NCBI RefSeq assembly: GCF_900177405.1
Contig: NZ_LT840185.1
Location: 859,501 to 923,500, forward strand
Direction: 5' to 3'
From: Allosphingosinicella indica
Lineage (GTDB): Bacteria > Pseudomonadota > Alphaproteobacteria > Sphingomonadales > Sphingomonadaceae
DNA length: 64,000 nucleotides
In this document: piece by piece, positions 1 to 8,832 of the stretch
Layout of the letters: the number at the start of each line of letters is the position of its first letter
Numbering within the stretch: position 1 is the first letter of the stretch
Notes under the pieces: model-generated
What the model was told of the DNA's origin: nothing
What the model saw: only the letters and a program-made list of their open reading frames with translations
The model's database searches: none
Translations under genes and position numbers: made by a program

Positions 1-892
1 GCGCCGACACGCCGGGGCCGTAAAATTCCACAAACCGCCCGACGACGCCGCGCTTGCGGAGCATCTGGGTGACCGTGAGCACCAGATCCGTCGCGGTGAT
101 GCCTTCCTTGAGCGCGCCCGAGAGGTGGAAGCCGACCACTTCCGGGATCAGCATCGACACCGGCTGGCCGAGCATCGCGGCCTCAGCCTCGATGCCACCG
201 ACGCCCCAGCCGAGCACGCCGAGGCCATTGACCATCGTCGTATGGCTGTCGGTGCCGACGAGCGTGTCAGGGTAGGCAACCTCCTGCCCGGAGGCGTCCT
301 TCGACGACCAGACGGAGCGCGCGATATGCTCGAGGTTCACCTGATGGCAGATGCCGGTGCCCGGCGGCACCACCTTGAAATTGTCGAACGCGCCCGATCC
401 CCATTTCAGGAACTCGTAGCGCTCGATGTTGCGCTCATATTCCAGTGCGACATTCTTTTCGAACGCCTTGGGCGTACCGAACTCGTCGACCATCACGCTG
501 TGATCGATGACGAGATGGACCGGCACCTGCGGGTTGATCTTCTCCGGATTGCCGCCGAGCGCCTTCATCGCATCGCGCATCGCGGCAAGATCGACGACCG
601 CGGGAACGCCGGTGAAATCCTGCATCAGTACGCGCGCGGGACGATACTGGATTTCGGCGGTGGAGGTCTTCTCGCGCTGCCAATCGACGATCGCCTGCAC
701 GTCGGCGCGGGTGACGGTGGTGCCGTCCTCGAAGCGCAGCAGATTCTCGAGCAGCACCTTCATCGAGAAGGGCAGGCGCGAGACGTCGCCGAGCGCCGAC
801 GCCGCCTTTTCGAGCGAATAATAAGCGTAGCTCTTGCCGCCGACCTGGAGCGTGGAGCGGGTGTTCAGGCTGTCCTGTCCGGTGGCGGTCAT
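1..892 (-). CDS. acnA: Aconitate hydratase AcnA, N-terminal part (cut by window edge)
   Basis: Aconitase of the TCA cycle: converts citrate to isocitrate using a [4Fe-4S] cluster in the cytoplasm. Only the first 297 residues lie in the window. The ATG at 892 (complement) follows a GAGGGA ribosome site. The translation shows the AcnA-type N-terminus, [10 protein letters not shown] near residues 130-139, the GTDSHT active-site motif near 213-218 and [15 protein letters not shown] after it. The three cluster cysteines lie beyond the window. The IRP-like arrangement points to AcnA rather than AcnB. Confidence 0.95.
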   Translation of the reverse strand, partial: MTATGQDSLNTRSTLQVGGKSYAYYSLEKAASALGDVSRLPFSMKVLLENLLRFEDGTTVTRADVQAIVDWQREKTSTAEIQYRPARVLMQDFTGVPAVVDLAAMRDAMKALGGNPEKINPQVPVHLVIDHSVMVDEFGTPKAFEKNVALEYERNIERYEFLKWGSGAFDNFKVVPPGTGICHQVNLEHIARSVWSSKDASGQEVAYPDTLVGTDSHTTMVNGLGVLGWGVGGIEAEAAMLGQPVSMLIPEVVGFHLSGALKEGITATDLVLTVTQMLRKRGVVGRFVEFYGPGVSA

Positions 893-1098
893 AAATCCCT
901 CGTCTGAAAGTGGAACTTTCAGCCGGGCAGCGCCGCCCGGCCCCCTGTTACGCGCGCCTTAGCAAGAGCGGCGGAGTCGCGAAAGGCGACACGCGAAAAT
1001 CGTCGCGCGGAAGATGCGGAGCGATCCGCTGCGACAGGCCGATGCAACCCAATCGACTCCCAACTCGTTACACCCGCAACTGAACAAGGAGCCGAAGT

Positions 1099-1368
1099 AT
1101 GGCGACCAGCATCGTAGAAGCGCGCGGCGGATGCATCATCCCTCAGGCAGCGCAGCGTGGGTATCACATTGTCTATCGCGAGCATCAGGTGAACCATTGC
1201 CCTGGCTGCGGCCATACGCACTGGTATATCGGCCGGGTGATGGCGGAATGCGCCTTCTGCCAGACTGCGCTGCCGTTGGAGACCGCGCCGCTGGTTGCGG
1301 GCGGCCAGATCGTCCGTACCGTGCGCCGGCCGATGATGCCGCAGGTCGAGCAGGCCTTCGCCGCCTGA
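1099..1368 (+). CDS. Small zinc-ribbon protein of unknown function (89 aa)
   Basis: An 89-residue protein with two CxxC pairs (Cys34/37 in HCPGCGHTHW and Cys51/54 in CAFC), spaced like a zinc ribbon. There is no signal peptide or membrane segment, so it should be cytoplasmic. AAGGAG lies 7 bases before the ATG. It stands alone between acnA and a convergent cyclophilin gene. I do not recognise a named family. The ribbon suggests nucleic-acid or protein binding, which is inference only. Confidence 0.75.
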   Translation: MATSIVEARGGCIIPQAAQRGYHIVYREHQVNHCPGCGHTHWYIGRVMAECAFCQTALPLETAPLVAGGQIVRTVRRPMMPQVEQAFAA

Positions 1369-1418
1369 TCCTTCCGCAGGTCTAGCCTTCGGCGGCGGGG
1401 AATGGGCCGCCGCCGCGC

Positions 1419-1456
1419 GGCGCCGGTCCTTCTCGCATCGGGCGAGGGCCGGCGCC
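1419..1456. terminator. Hairpin between convergent genes
   Basis: GGCGCCGG at 1419-1426 pairs perfectly with CCGGCGCC at 1449-1456, and CTCGC pairs with GCGAG inside it. It sits between the ends of the zinc-ribbon gene and the cyclophilin gene, so it could stop transcription from both sides. There is no long T tract, so intrinsic termination is not certain. Confidence 0.5.
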
Positions 1457-1460
1457 TTGC

Positions 1461-2396
1461 TTATTGCGCGCGGCGGGTGGGCACGTTGACGTTGCAAAGG
1501 TCGATGCCGCCTGCCGGCACGTCGAAGAATTCGCCGCCGCGGTTGGCGCGGCCCTTCACATAGAGCGAGAAAGCATCGCTGTCGGTGCGCATCACCTGGA
1601 AACGCGGCCGCGCAGCGTCCGGAAGGTCGGCCGCGATCGCGGCGCTCTTGATCGGGATATGATCGCGCGCCTCCTTGATCATTCCGAGCGCCTCGGTGCC
1701 GCGCTTGCGAGCCGTCATCGTCTCGATTCCCTCCAGCACGCGGCCGACCGTCGCGATGTTGCGATCGAGATGGCGCGGCGCGTGACCGATCACCGCGTAT
1801 AGCTCTCCGCCGGTGCCAGTGTCGGGCGAAAGATCGCGCCCCGCGCCCACCATGCCGTAGCAATGCGCAAGCCAGGCGGTCTTGGCCGCGGGATCGTACG
1901 CGACCGGCCAGCCGAGCGCATGACCCGCGGCGCTGGCATAGCTGTCGGGATAGCCGAGCGGGCGGATCGCGAGGCCGTCGAGCGAACGGACATATTCCGC
2001 CGGCGGCGCCTTGACGACGCCGGCGGGCAAAGGCCTGTCGCCGGCGTTGACCCCCCATTGCACGACATAATTGTCCTGCACGCGGTAGATGGAGGCGCCG
2101 TCCCACCAGCCCGCCTTGGCGAGCGCGCGGATATTGGCGACATGCACCGGCGCGAATTCGGGCGCGAGCTCGATCGCGACCTTCGATCCGTCGCCCAGCT
2201 CCATCAGCAGCAGATTTTCCGGCGCCACGTCGCGCCACGCATCGGCGGGCGCCGCGGCCACGACCGCGGTCGGCTCGGTCGCGCCCTTGACCGGGGCCGG
2301 CGTCCAGCCCTTCCCGGCCTCCGGTGCTTCGGTCTTGGGCGCTGGATTGCAGGCGGCAACGGCGAGCGCGAAGGCGGAAACGGCGAGGCGGAGCAT
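1461..2396 (-). CDS. Cyclophilin-type peptidyl-prolyl cis-trans isomerase, lipoprotein
   Basis: A 311-residue exported protein with a lipoprotein signal (MLRLAVSAFALAVAAC, lipid Cys16). From about residue 70 it resembles the cyclophilin fold: VAIELAPEFAPVHVANI, then a strand ending in YRVQDNYVVQWG, as in other sphingomonad peptidylprolyl isomerases. It would catalyse prolyl isomerisation during folding in the periplasm. It is longer than minimal cyclophilins (about 165 aa), with large insertions and an extra C-terminal part. AAAGGA precedes the start. The TauE/SafE gene ends 21 bp upstream on the same strand, so the two may be co-transcribed. Confidence 0.85.
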   Translation of the reverse strand: MLRLAVSAFALAVAACNPAPKTEAPEAGKGWTPAPVKGATEPTAVVAAAPADAWRDVAPENLLLMELGDGSKVAIELAPEFAPVHVANIRALAKAGWWDGASIYRVQDNYVVQWGVNAGDRPLPAGVVKAPPAEYVRSLDGLAIRPLGYPDSYASAAGHALGWPVAYDPAAKTAWLAHCYGMVGAGRDLSPDTGTGGELYAVIGHAPRHLDRNIATVGRVLEGIETMTARKRGTEALGMIKEARDHIPIKSAAIAADLPDAARPRFQVMRTDSDAFSLYVKGRANRGGEFFDVPAGGIDLCNVNVPTRRAQ

Positions 2397-2417
2397 GGAG
2401 CGGTCCTTTCGGGAAGA

Positions 2418-3179
2418 TCAGGCGAGCGCCCGATAGATGCCGTAGAGGCTGGTCAGCGTCAGCACGACGCCGACCATGAGGATGAGCCCGCGGGCGGGCA
2501 CGCGGCGGGCGATCACGGCGCCGAACGGCGCGGCGACGAGGCCACCGATCAGCAGGCCGCCAGTCGCGATGGTGAACGCCTCCAGCCCCAGCGCGGCGAG
2601 AAAGGTGGCGGAGATGGTGACGGTGAGGAAGAATTCGGCGGCGTTGACTGTGCCGATCGTCTTCCTGGGATCGGCGCCCTGGACGAGCAGATTGCTGGTG
2701 ACGACCGGGCCCCAGCCGCCGCCACCCGCCGCATCGAGAAATCCGCCGATGAGGCCGAGCGGGGCGATCACTTTGGGCTGGCGCGGCTTGTGGGCATGGC
2801 GGATGCCGCGCCACAGCAGATAGAAACCGATCGCCGAGAGATAGGCGAGCACCAGCGGCCGTGCGGTGTCGGCGTGGATCTGGGTCAGCAGATAGGCGCC
2901 GCACACGCCGCCGATCATGCCGGGGATCACGAGCCGCGCGAACAGCCGCCCGTCGATGTTGCGATGCGCCAGATGGCTGATCCCCGACGCCGCGGTGGTG
3001 AACGTCTCCACCGTATGAACCCCGGCCGAAGCCGCCGCGGGCGGCACGCCCATGCTGATCAGCAAGGTGGAGGAGATGACGCCGAACGCCATGCCGAGCG
3101 CGCCATCGATAAGCTGCGCGGCGAAGCCGATGGCGATGAACGGAAGGAGGTCGTTGATGCTGATGCCGGCTTCGAACAT
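2418..3179 (-). CDS. TauE/SafE-family membrane transporter
   Basis: An integral membrane protein of 253 residues, all hydrophobic helices, of the sulfite exporter TauE/SafE family (anion or small organosulfonate export). The N-terminus shows the typical IDGALGMAFGV motif and a second half-repeat with GGFLDAAGGGGWGPVV, the duplicated architecture of this family. I chose the ATG at 3179 because a GGGGGG ribosome site precedes it; an in-frame start at 3215 has a poorer context. The substrate cannot be read from sequence. Confidence 0.88.
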   Translation of the reverse strand: MFEAGISINDLLPFIAIGFAAQLIDGALGMAFGVISSTLLISMGVPPAAASAGVHTVETFTTAASGISHLAHRNIDGRLFARLVIPGMIGGVCGAYLLTQIHADTARPLVLAYLSAIGFYLLWRGIRHAHKPRQPKVIAPLGLIGGFLDAAGGGGWGPVVTSNLLVQGADPRKTIGTVNAAEFFLTVTISATFLAALGLEAFTIATGGLLIGGLVAAPFGAVIARRVPARGLILMVGVVLTLTSLYGIYRALA

Positions 3180-3387
3180 GCGCCCCCCTGCCCTCGCCGC
3201 GGGACTGTCCGGCACGGCCCGCCAAGGATTCCGGCTAAGCGCACCGCGCGCAAGCGCTTTGTCGCGAACGTGAAAATTGCGCGCCGGAGCCGGTGCATAA
3301 CATAGTTTGTCTCCCGCTCGGTCCGGCTTGCCTAAGACGATGCGGTCCGTGGCGATCCCGCGGCCGTGTTCTCAGGGGGTTCGACGA

Positions 3388-4077
3388 GTGCTGAAGCCTG
3401 ACTTCGCCCGGTTGCTGGACGAAGCCGACATCGCTGCGCTGGAACAGGTCGCTGCCCGCACGGTGCGGGATGTCGGCCCGCGCCGCGACATGATCCGCGA
3501 GGGCGATCCCCCGCGCGGCTTCGCGATCATCATCGAAGGCTGGGCCTGCCGCTACAAGGCGTTGCACGACGGACGCCGGCAGATCCTTTCCTTTCTGCTG
3601 CCCGGCGACATCGCCTACATGGGGTGGGGCAACGACAGCGAGGCGGATCACAGTATCGCAAGCATAACCCCGGTACAGGTCGCCCAGATCGGGCGCGACG
3701 ACATCGACATGTTGGTCGATAGCCGCAGGCCGCTGAGGCGAATGCTGCGCCACGCGGTGTTCGCCGAGGCGCGGATGCAGCGCGAATGGCTGCTCAACCT
3801 CGGCCAGCGCTCCGCCTACGAGCGCATCGCGCACCTGCTCTGCGAAACCTTCGTGCGCGCATCGGGCAAGATCGTACGCGGCGGAAGCGTGGATTTTCCG
3901 CTCACCCAAGTCGATCTCGCCGACGCCACGGGACTGACTCCGGTCCACGTCAACCGGACGCTGCGCGCGCTCCGTCGCGACAGGCTGATCGAAATCCACA
4001 GCCGCACGCTGCAAGTGCCGGATCTCGCCGCGCTCCGCGCCGCCGGCGCATTCAGCGATACCTATCTGCCGATGTGA
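3388..4077 (+). CDS. Crp/Fnr-family transcriptional regulator
   Basis: A 229-residue regulator with an N-terminal cyclic-nucleotide-binding-type beta-barrel (about residues 20-120: GFAIIIEGWACRYK, ILSFLLPGD) and a C-terminal winged helix (LTQVDLADATGLTPVHVNRT). The N-terminal cysteine cluster of Fnr is absent, so it should not be an oxygen-sensing Fe-S regulator. I take the GTG at 3388, preceded by AGGGGG at 8 bases; an upstream TTG at 3307 has no ribosome site. It converges with the next small gene, 7 bp away. Targets are unknown. Confidence 0.88.
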   Translation: MLKPDFARLLDEADIAALEQVAARTVRDVGPRRDMIREGDPPRGFAIIIEGWACRYKALHDGRRQILSFLLPGDIAYMGWGNDSEADHSIASITPVQVAQIGRDDIDMLVDSRRPLRRMLRHAVFAEARMQREWLLNLGQRSAYERIAHLLCETFVRASGKIVRGGSVDFPLTQVDLADATGLTPVHVNRTLRALRRDRLIEIHSRTLQVPDLAALRAAGAFSDTYLPM

Positions 4078-4084
4078 GTTGTGG

Positions 4085-4255
4085 TCAGGCGTCGCTCTCG
4101 GCGGCTTCCTGCTGGCCCGAGGCGACGATCAGGCTCGCATATTCCTCGGCCAGATGCTTGTGGCTGCTGGCGGCGCGAGGATCGGTGGCGCGCTGCGCCG
4201 CAATCTCCTCCTGGGCGATCCGGCTCAGATAATAATCGCGGTCGGTCTTATCCAT
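4085..4255 (-). CDS. Small hypothetical protein (56 aa)
   Basis: A 56-residue acidic, Ala/Glu-rich, helix-prone protein beginning MDKTDRDYYLSRIAQEE, without signal peptide or membrane segment. GGGGGGA lies just before the ATG. The pattern (YYLSRIAQEEIAAQ...HKHLAEEYASLI) looks like a short helical hairpin of the kind common in sphingomonads. No function is known to me. The same frame stays open further upstream, but nothing there is preceded by a ribosome site. Confidence 0.6.
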   Translation of the reverse strand: MDKTDRDYYLSRIAQEEIAAQRATDPRAASSHKHLAEEYASLIVASGQQEAAESDA

Positions 4256-4389
4256 CGCAGATCCCCCCGGGACTCGGTGAGAGACGAAATATAGCACCGC
4301 ACGCCGAAGCGAGCGAATCAAATGGATCAGCCGCACTGGTGGTAATCGTGATGGCGGACTATCGTGGCGGACAGCTATGGAGACGGCCC

Positions 4390-4641
4390 GTGCGTAACTT
4401 TGTGCTTTGTATTTCGGCACTTGCTTTGCCGGGCTGCGTCGCGCGAACCGCCGTCGATATCGTGACGCTGCCGGTGAAGGCGGTGTCGGGCGGGGTCGAC
4501 ATGCTGACCACCAGCCAATCGGAAGCCGACGAGAAACGCGGCCGCCAGATCCGCAAATATGAAGAGTGCGTCGGCAAGGAAGATCGCCGCGCTCGCCGCG
4601 AGGACCGCGCGCCCGATTACAGCCGCTGCGAGCGCCGCTGA
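4390..4641 (+). CDS. Small lipoprotein of unknown function
   Basis: An 83-residue protein starting at GTG 4390 behind GGAGA. The N-terminus is a lipoprotein signal (FVLCISALALPGC, lipid Cys16), followed by a short hydrophobic stretch (VDIVTLPVKAVSGGVDML) and a highly charged Lys/Arg/Glu/Asp tail. An in-frame ATG at 4351 would add 13 residues and still leave a signal peptide. It is probably anchored in an envelope membrane; the role is unknown. Confidence 0.7.
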   Translation: MRNFVLCISALALPGCVARTAVDIVTLPVKAVSGGVDMLTTSQSEADEKRGRQIRKYEECVGKEDRRARREDRAPDYSRCERR

Positions 4642-4725
4642 CGCCTTGCCGCGCCATGAACGGCCGGTTCAGGGGGAACTCACGGCCTTGATCTAGATTG
4701 GTCGTTTCGACCGAAAGGACGAGTG

Positions 4726-6108
4726 ATGCGTAAGATCCTGATCACGATGCTTATGGCTGCGACGGCGATCACCCCGGCGCTGGCCGAACCCAAGCACGGT
4801 CGCGGCGGCGGCAAGGACGCCCGGGCCGAGCGCCACGAGGCGCGCGGCGGCGGTGAACGGCGTGGCGGAGGCCAGCGCGAGATGCGCGCGGCGCGTGGCG
4901 GCGGCAATGCTGCTCGCGCCGAACGCAGTGGCCGCGGCGGTGAACGGCGCGCCGAGCGTCGCGAGGCCCGCCCCGATCGTGGACCCGCGCGGCGCGATTT
5001 CGTACGGGCCGAGCGGCGTCAGGAACGGCCCAAGCAGGCAAGACAGCAGCCGCGCGCCGATCGCATGGCTTTCACACGCGCCGATCGCGGCAACGCCCGC
5101 AAGGCGCAGCGCGGCCCCGATCGTCGCGCCAAGGCCGAGGCGCGCCAGCACAATCGTTTCGCGAAGCAGCATCGTGCCGAGCCGCGGCGCGAGATGCGGC
5201 GCATGGCCCGCACTGAGGATCGGCGCGCCCACGGACGGCGCGACTTCGACCGGGCGCGCGCCGTTCCCGCCCGCGCCGTCTGGAACGACGATCGCCGCGC
5301 CTATCGCGCGTTCGCCAAGCGCGAACAGCACCGGCTGCGCGATATGCGCAAGGCGGATCGCGCCTTCGCGCGTGCGGCGGAGAAGCGTGAGGCGCGCTGG
5401 CAGCGGGCCTTCGCGCAGCGCGGCCCGCGCGCGATCGGCCCGCAATACAATTTCGCCCCCGCCTATGCGCTTACGCCTGCTTATGTCGCGGCCCCGTCAT
5501 ATGGCTACGCCTCGGTTTATGGCTACACGCCACAATATGGCTATGCCAGCTATGCACCGAGCTATGGCTACGACGCTTATGGCTATGAAGATTACGGTTA
5601 TGACAGCGGAGGCGGGCTGCTCGGCAGCGGTTCGCTCGGCCTGTTCAGCGGACTCCTCCCCGTATTGCTTAGCCAGATCGGGCTTGGCGACAGCCTCGGC
5701 GGCCTGACGGGGCTGACCGGCGATACCGACGGCTATGGCTATCAGGACGCCGGCTACGCCTATGACAATCCCTATGGCGGCTATGCCTATGCCGATCAGG
5801 GCTATCCGACTTACGGCGACTATGCCGGCTACGACGCGATGGGCGGCGGCTACGAAGACGCCGGTTACGACCAGGGCGGCCTAGGCGGTCTTCTCGGCGG
5901 CGGGCTGCTCGGCGGCAGCGGCGGTCTCGGCAGCACGGAAAGCCTGCTGCCGATCGTCGCGAGCGCGCTGGGCGGCGGCTTCGGCACCTCCGAGACGCTG
6001 CTTGCCGGTTCCGATCCCTACGCGACGGGCGGCAGCGCGCTGGGCGGGCTCGGCGGGTTGGGCGGCGGTGGCCTCGCCGGCGCCCTGCTGCCCTCGCTTC
6101 TGGGCTGA
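4726..6108 (+). CDS. Secreted low-complexity protein, Arg-rich then Tyr/Gly-rich
   Basis: A 460-residue exported protein with a clear signal peptide (MRKILITMLMAATAITPALA, cleavage near residue 20). About residues 21-240 are extremely Arg/Ala/Glu-rich and probably charged helix or disordered. From about 245 to 290 come YGY-type repeats (SYGYASVYGYTPQYGY), and the rest is Gly/Leu/Tyr-rich with GGLLGG blocks. AAAGGA precedes the ATG; a GTG one codon earlier is possible. The composition recalls RcnB-like or amyloid-like envelope proteins, but no family is certain. The repeats make it prone to length variation. Confidence 0.75.
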   Translation: MRKILITMLMAATAITPALAEPKHGRGGGKDARAERHEARGGGERRGGGQREMRAARGGGNAARAERSGRGGERRAERREARPDRGPARRDFVRAERRQERPKQARQQPRADRMAFTRADRGNARKAQRGPDRRAKAEARQHNRFAKQHRAEPRREMRRMARTEDRRAHGRRDFDRARAVPARAVWNDDRRAYRAFAKREQHRLRDMRKADRAFARAAEKREARWQRAFAQRGPRAIGPQYNFAPAYALTPAYVAAPSYGYASVYGYTPQYGYASYAPSYGYDAYGYEDYGYDSGGGLLGSGSLGLFSGLLPVLLSQIGLGDSLGGLTGLTGDTDGYGYQDAGYAYDNPYGGYAYADQGYPTYGDYAGYDAMGGGYEDAGYDQGGLGGLLGGGLLGGSGGLGSTESLLPIVASALGGGFGTSETLLAGSDPYATGGSALGGLGGLGGGGLAGALLPSLLG

Positions 6109-6125
6109 ACATGTTCCCGGCGCAC

Positions 6126-6180
6126 GCCGGGGTCCAGTGTTCCGCATAACAGGGAGACTGGACCCCGGCTTTCGCCGGGG
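6126..6180. repeat. GC-rich inverted repeat (REP-like), possible terminator
   Basis: A 13-bp perfect inverted repeat: GCCGGGGTCCAGT at 6126-6138 and its complement at 6157-6169. It is followed by an overlapping second hairpin, CCCCGGC-TTTC-GCCGGGG, at 6163-6180. The two hairpins share the CCCCGGC arm and are mutually exclusive. It lies between the convergent ends of the low-complexity protein gene and the aldehyde dehydrogenase gene, so it may terminate both. Confidence 0.7.
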
Positions 6181-6185
6181 CCCGA

Positions 6186-7694
6186 TTACAGCGCGATCGC
6201 GACCGTTTTGAGCTCGGTATAGGCTTCGATGCCGTAGCGCCCGCTCTCGCGTCCAAAGCCCGATTGCTTGAACCCGCCGAAGGGCAGCGACGTGTCCGCC
6301 GCCGAGGGGCAATTGCCCCAGACCATGCCGGCTTTGACCTTTGCGGCAAGCTTGTGCATCGCCGACACGTCGCGCGTCCACACGCTGGCGGCGAGGCCGT
6401 AATTGGTGTCGTTCGCGGCCTTGGCGACCGCGTCGAGATCGTCGAAGCGCTGCGCGGTCAGCACCGGCCCGAAGATCTCCTCGCGCACCACGCTCATGTC
6501 GGGGTTCACGTCGACAAGGATGGTCGGATTGACGAACCAGCCGTCGCCGCCCGGCGTGTCGCCGCCGGCGAGCACCGTCGCGCCCGCCTTGCGACCCTGA
6601 TCGATATATCCGAGCACCCGCTCATGCTGCTCGGTCGAGACCAGCGGGCCCATCATCGTATCGGGGGCGAGGCTGGGGCCGACCTTCCACTTGCCGGCAT
6701 TGTCGGCGACCACCTCCAGCAATTTGTCGAATACGTCGCGGTGCGCGAACAGCCGCGATCCGGCAATGCACACCTGCCCCGCATTGGCGAAGATCGAGCG
6801 CGCGGCGCCCGCCGCCGTCTTCTCGATGTCGACGTCCGGAAGCACGATCACCGGCGATTTGCCGCCGAGCTCCAGCGTGACGCGCTTCAGCGTGTCGGTC
6901 GCGGCGCGGTTGATGATCTTGCCGACCTCGGTCGATCCGGTGAACGCCACCTTGTCGACGTCGGGATGGCGAACGAGCCGGTCGCCCGCAGTCTCGCCGT
7001 CGCCGGTGACGATGTTGAGCACGCCCGCGGGAATGCCCGCTTCCGCCACCAGATCCGCGAAGCGCAGCGCCGAAAGCGATGTCTGCTCGGCGGGCTTCAG
7101 CACCACCGTGCAGCCCGCCGACAGCGCCGGCGCGATCTTCTGCACCGCCATCATCAGCGGGAAGTTCCACGGCACGATCTGCGCGGCGACGCCGATCGGC
7201 TCACGTCGGACATAGGCGTGGATGCTGCCGGTCGGCATGCCCGATGGCTCGATATGCTCGCCCGTCAGCTTGGTCGCCCAGCCCGCCATGTAGCGCAGCG
7301 CAGCGACGCATTTGGGAAGATCGTAACCCTGGCTGGCGCTGCGCGGCTTGCCGTTGTCGATCGACTCGATCTCGGCGATCTCGGGAATGTTCGCTTCTAG
7401 CAGGTCGGCGAGCTTCTCGACCAGGCGCTGGCGCTGATATGGCGGCAATCCGGACCAGCGGCCATCGTCGAAGGCGCGGCGCGCCGCGGCGACGGCGCGA
7501 TCGACATCCGCGTCCGACGCGTCGACGATCGCGACAATCTCCTTGCCGGTCGACGGATCGAACACCGGGATGCGCTTGCCGTGCGAGGATTCGACCCATT
7601 CGCCGTCGATGAACAGCTTCGGCGCGCGCTTGAGGAAGGCCTGCACCGCATCGGAATAAGCGGGCTGGGTGGCGATCTTGGGCATCTCGTTCAT
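6186..7694 (-). CDS. NAD(P)-dependent aldehyde dehydrogenase
   Basis: A full-length (502 aa) aldehyde dehydrogenase of the betaine/phenylacetaldehyde dehydrogenase type, oxidising an aldehyde to its acid in the cytoplasm. Visible motifs are Asn177 in VPWNFPLMM, the Rossmann motif FTGSTEVGK near 251-259, general base Glu275 in VTLELGGKSP and nucleophile Cys309 in GQVCIAGSR. The C-terminus has the usual LPFGGFKQSGFGRE. It is monocistronic here, so the substrate cannot be set from neighbours. Confidence 0.93.
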   Translation of the reverse strand: MNEMPKIATQPAYSDAVQAFLKRAPKLFIDGEWVESSHGKRIPVFDPSTGKEIVAIVDASDADVDRAVAAARRAFDDGRWSGLPPYQRQRLVEKLADLLEANIPEIAEIESIDNGKPRSASQGYDLPKCVAALRYMAGWATKLTGEHIEPSGMPTGSIHAYVRREPIGVAAQIVPWNFPLMMAVQKIAPALSAGCTVVLKPAEQTSLSALRFADLVAEAGIPAGVLNIVTGDGETAGDRLVRHPDVDKVAFTGSTEVGKIINRAATDTLKRVTLELGGKSPVIVLPDVDIEKTAAGAARSIFANAGQVCIAGSRLFAHRDVFDKLLEVVADNAGKWKVGPSLAPDTMMGPLVSTEQHERVLGYIDQGRKAGATVLAGGDTPGGDGWFVNPTILVDVNPDMSVVREEIFGPVLTAQRFDDLDAVAKAANDTNYGLAASVWTRDVSAMHKLAAKVKAGMVWGNCPSAADTSLPFGGFKQSGFGRESGRYGIEAYTELKTVAIAL

Positions 7695-7782
7695 GGAGGC
7701 TTCCTGAAGCTTTGGGGATGGCGTGCCGCGGCCTATACACAGCCGCGCCGCAAACCCCCAGCCCCGGAAACCGGTCAGCCGT

Positions 7783-8547
7783 TTAGAACGGTATCCAGTT
7801 CGTCTTCTCGGTGAACTTCATATAGCCGGCGTTGACGCCGAGGCGGAGGCCGACGCCGAGCCGCACGGGGATCAGCACCACGTCGCCGCGGCGGAGATAG
7901 GTCGCGGCGAAACCGCCGACCGCATAGGCGCGCCCTTCAGCCGCCGGATAGCGGCGGTAAAGCTTCTGCGTGTCGTTGAGATTGTAGACGAGGACGAACA
8001 CCTTGTTCGCGTCCGCGCCCGCATCGAAGCCGATCGACGGGCCGGTCCAGTAGACGGGCCGGTCGCCCTCGATGCGATGCCGCATCGTTCCCGATCCATA
8101 GCGCACGCCGACGACGAACGCGCCACCCGCTTCCTGGCCCGCGATATAGGCGACCGGCTCGCCCTGATCCTTGAGGATATTCTCGAGCAGGCCGGCGAGG
8201 CCCTCGGCGCCTTTGCCGAACACGCCCTCTGCGGCGCTGAACACGTCCTCGCGCGGCAGCGTGTCGCTGGGCGCGGTGAGCGGCGGATCGGCCGCGCGCT
8301 GGGCGGGCGCGGCGTAGCTGCCGCCCTGATCGACCGGCGTATACTCCTGGGCCGGCGGCGCGCTCTGATAGGGATCGTAAGCGTCCGACTGGTAGGTGTT
8401 GGTCGGCGGCGGCGCCGCATCGGCCGGGGCGCGATAATCGCCGGCGCTGTTGGGATCGATCTGGTTGATCTGCGCCGGCGCCGGCCCGGCGACGGCGAGC
8501 GACAGCGCGGCCGCGGCAAGCAGCGAGCGGAGCGAGGCGGTAATCAT
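7783..8547 (-). CDS. EipA-type envelope integrity protein (DUF1134)
   Basis: A 254-residue exported protein: signal peptide (MITASLRSLLAAAALSLAVA...APAQ), a Pro/Ala/Tyr-rich linker to about residue 90, then a DUF1134 domain with the typical GVRYGSGTMRH, YWTGPSIGFDAGADANKVF and AVGGFAATYLRRGDVVLIP stretches. EipA of Brucella, the studied member, is a periplasmic beta-barrel-like protein needed for envelope integrity. The same role is likely here by family. It is monocistronic, upstream of a convergent tRNA gene. Confidence 0.88.
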   Translation of the reverse strand: MITASLRSLLAAAALSLAVAGPAPAQINQIDPNSAGDYRAPADAAPPPTNTYQSDAYDPYQSAPPAQEYTPVDQGGSYAAPAQRAADPPLTAPSDTLPREDVFSAAEGVFGKGAEGLAGLLENILKDQGEPVAYIAGQEAGGAFVVGVRYGSGTMRHRIEGDRPVYWTGPSIGFDAGADANKVFVLVYNLNDTQKLYRRYPAAEGRAYAVGGFAATYLRRGDVVLIPVRLGVGLRLGVNAGYMKFTEKTNWIPF

Positions 8548-8682
8548 GGCACAAATCCCCCGAGACAGGGGGCAAGGTTAACGCGCGCGCGGCTTTCCCG
8601 GCAATGAACGGGCGGCAGGGCGAGTCGATGGCGCGCCGAAACGAGTCCGGCGTGCGGCGGATCGCCGCGCCGCAAACGACCG

Positions 8683-8711
8683 TTGACCCCCAAGCGAAGC
8701 CGCCGCTATAG
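8683..8711 (+). promoter_or_regulatory. Promoter of tRNA-Ser
   Basis: TTGACC at 8683-8688, a 17-base spacer and CTATAG at 8706-8711 form a sigma-70-type promoter about 19 bases before the mature tRNA 5' end. This is a normal position for a single tRNA gene. Confidence 0.7.
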
Positions 8712-8729
8712 CCCGCGCTTCGGCGCTTC

Positions 8730-8822
8730 GGAGACGTGGGTGAGTGGCTGAAACCAGCGGTTTGCTAAACCGCCGTAGGGGGATTACTCCTACCGAGGGT
8801 TCGAATCCCTCCGTCTCCGCCA
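8730..8822 (+). tRNA. tRNA-Ser (anticodon GCT)
   Basis: A 93-base class II tRNA. The acceptor stem GGAGACG (8730-8736) pairs with CGTCTCC (8812-8818), followed by discriminator G and an encoded CCA (8820-8822). The anticodon loop is TTGCTAA with anticodon GCT, reading AGC/AGT. There is a long variable arm and a standard T arm (GAGGGTTCGAATCCCTC). The long variable arm is diagnostic of tRNA-Ser. Confidence 0.98.
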
Positions 8823-8832
8823 GCAGCGCCGC

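Noticed and set aside
1863-3305. 480-codon open frame on the plus strand opposite the cyclophilin and TauE genes
   Set aside because: Antisense shadow of high-GC coding DNA: His/Asp/Arg-rich with no domain, and it spans two real genes with recognisable products.
3307-3387. N-terminal extension of the Crp/Fnr regulator from TTG 3307
   Set aside because: No ribosome site and no family similarity in the extra 27 residues; GTG 3388 has a good site.
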